Source: Desulfovibrionaceae bacterium (lineage in GTDB: Bacteria; Pseudomonadota; Gammaproteobacteria; Burkholderiales; Burkholderiaceae_C). From it: 5,520 bases of DNA. Positions 5,481 to 5,520 of this stretch are shown here, one piece after another (position 1 is the first letter of the stretch; each line of letters opens with the position of its first letter). The stretch covers positions 1 through 5,520 of the forward strand of contig WRJY01000162.1 in the NCBI GenBank assembly GCA_009778355.1. The letters run 5' to 3'. Under the pieces are notes generated by a model. It was given only the letters and a program-made list of their open reading frames with translations. It was not told the origin of the DNA and did not search any database. Made by a program: the position numbers and the translations under genes.

Positions 5481-5520
5481 GACTTAGCTCGACCTCACCA
5501 TTTGGGTGAGAACGCTATGC
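5463..5520 (+). CDS. Possible start of an unrecognised ORF (cut by window edge)
   Basis: An ATG at 5463 opens a frame with no stop to the window end: MNTEVFDLARPHHLGENAM, 19 residues. I do not recognise it, and 19 codons are too few to prove coding. No purine-rich Shine-Dalgarno precedes it. A hairpin of CTCACC (5494-5499) and GGTGAG (5505-5510) lies within it. The lower GC and small repeats around it would suit an insertion-sequence end followed by a transposase gene, but nothing here proves that. Confidence 0.25.
   Translation, partial: MNTEVFDLARPHHLGENAM

Noticed and set aside
5395..5520. Naming the right-hand tail as a specific insertion sequence
   Set aside because: The composition and small repeats are suggestive, but I could not match the ends or the 19 residues to any named element.

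Overview
The window is GC-rich (clearly above 60% in the genes) with dense, mostly single-strand gene packing. It carries a Bug-type (TctC-like) periplasmic solute receptor, a CaiB/BaiF CoA-transferase and a glutaryl-CoA dehydrogenase. That mix is typical of Betaproteobacteria of the order Burkholderiales, with Bordetella/Achromobacter-type Alcaligenaceae as the best guess. This placement is an inference from gene content and protein style, not from a marker gene.

Layout, right to left along the minus strand: an AidB-like acyl-CoA dehydrogenase (4396 to 2687), a Bug-family receptor with an export signal (2564 to 1584), a class III CoA-transferase (1568 to 423), and the first 84 codons of glutaryl-CoA dehydrogenase gcdH (254 to the left edge). 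A LysR-type regulator with BenM/CatM-like features (4492 to 5394, plus strand) is divergent from this set. The two transcription units share a 95-bp spacer whose right half is very AT-rich (about 22% GC over 4441-4491). The spacer holds overlapping promoter candidates and three CAATA/TATTG half-sites. To the right of the regulator, 5395-5520 falls to about 48% GC and contains small inverted repeats and the possible start of an unrecognised ORF. It may be the edge of a different, perhaps acquired, segment.

Working model (inference): the LysR protein senses a carboxylic acid or its metabolite and controls the divergent operon. The Bug protein captures the acid in the periplasm. The CoA-transferase moves CoA onto it, and one or both acyl-CoA dehydrogenases oxidise the thioester. 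The transferase shares several signatures with glutarate CoA-transferases (GcdG) and lies directly before gcdH, so glutarate or a related dicarboxylate is the leading substrate candidate. The role of the AidB-like enzyme is the least predictable part.

I found no RNA gene, CRISPR array, complete insertion sequence or defence system. The locus looks like an accessory catabolic cluster built from known families, not a new type of system. The points most worth following are its gene combination, the divergent control region, the shortened transferase C-terminus and the right-hand tail.
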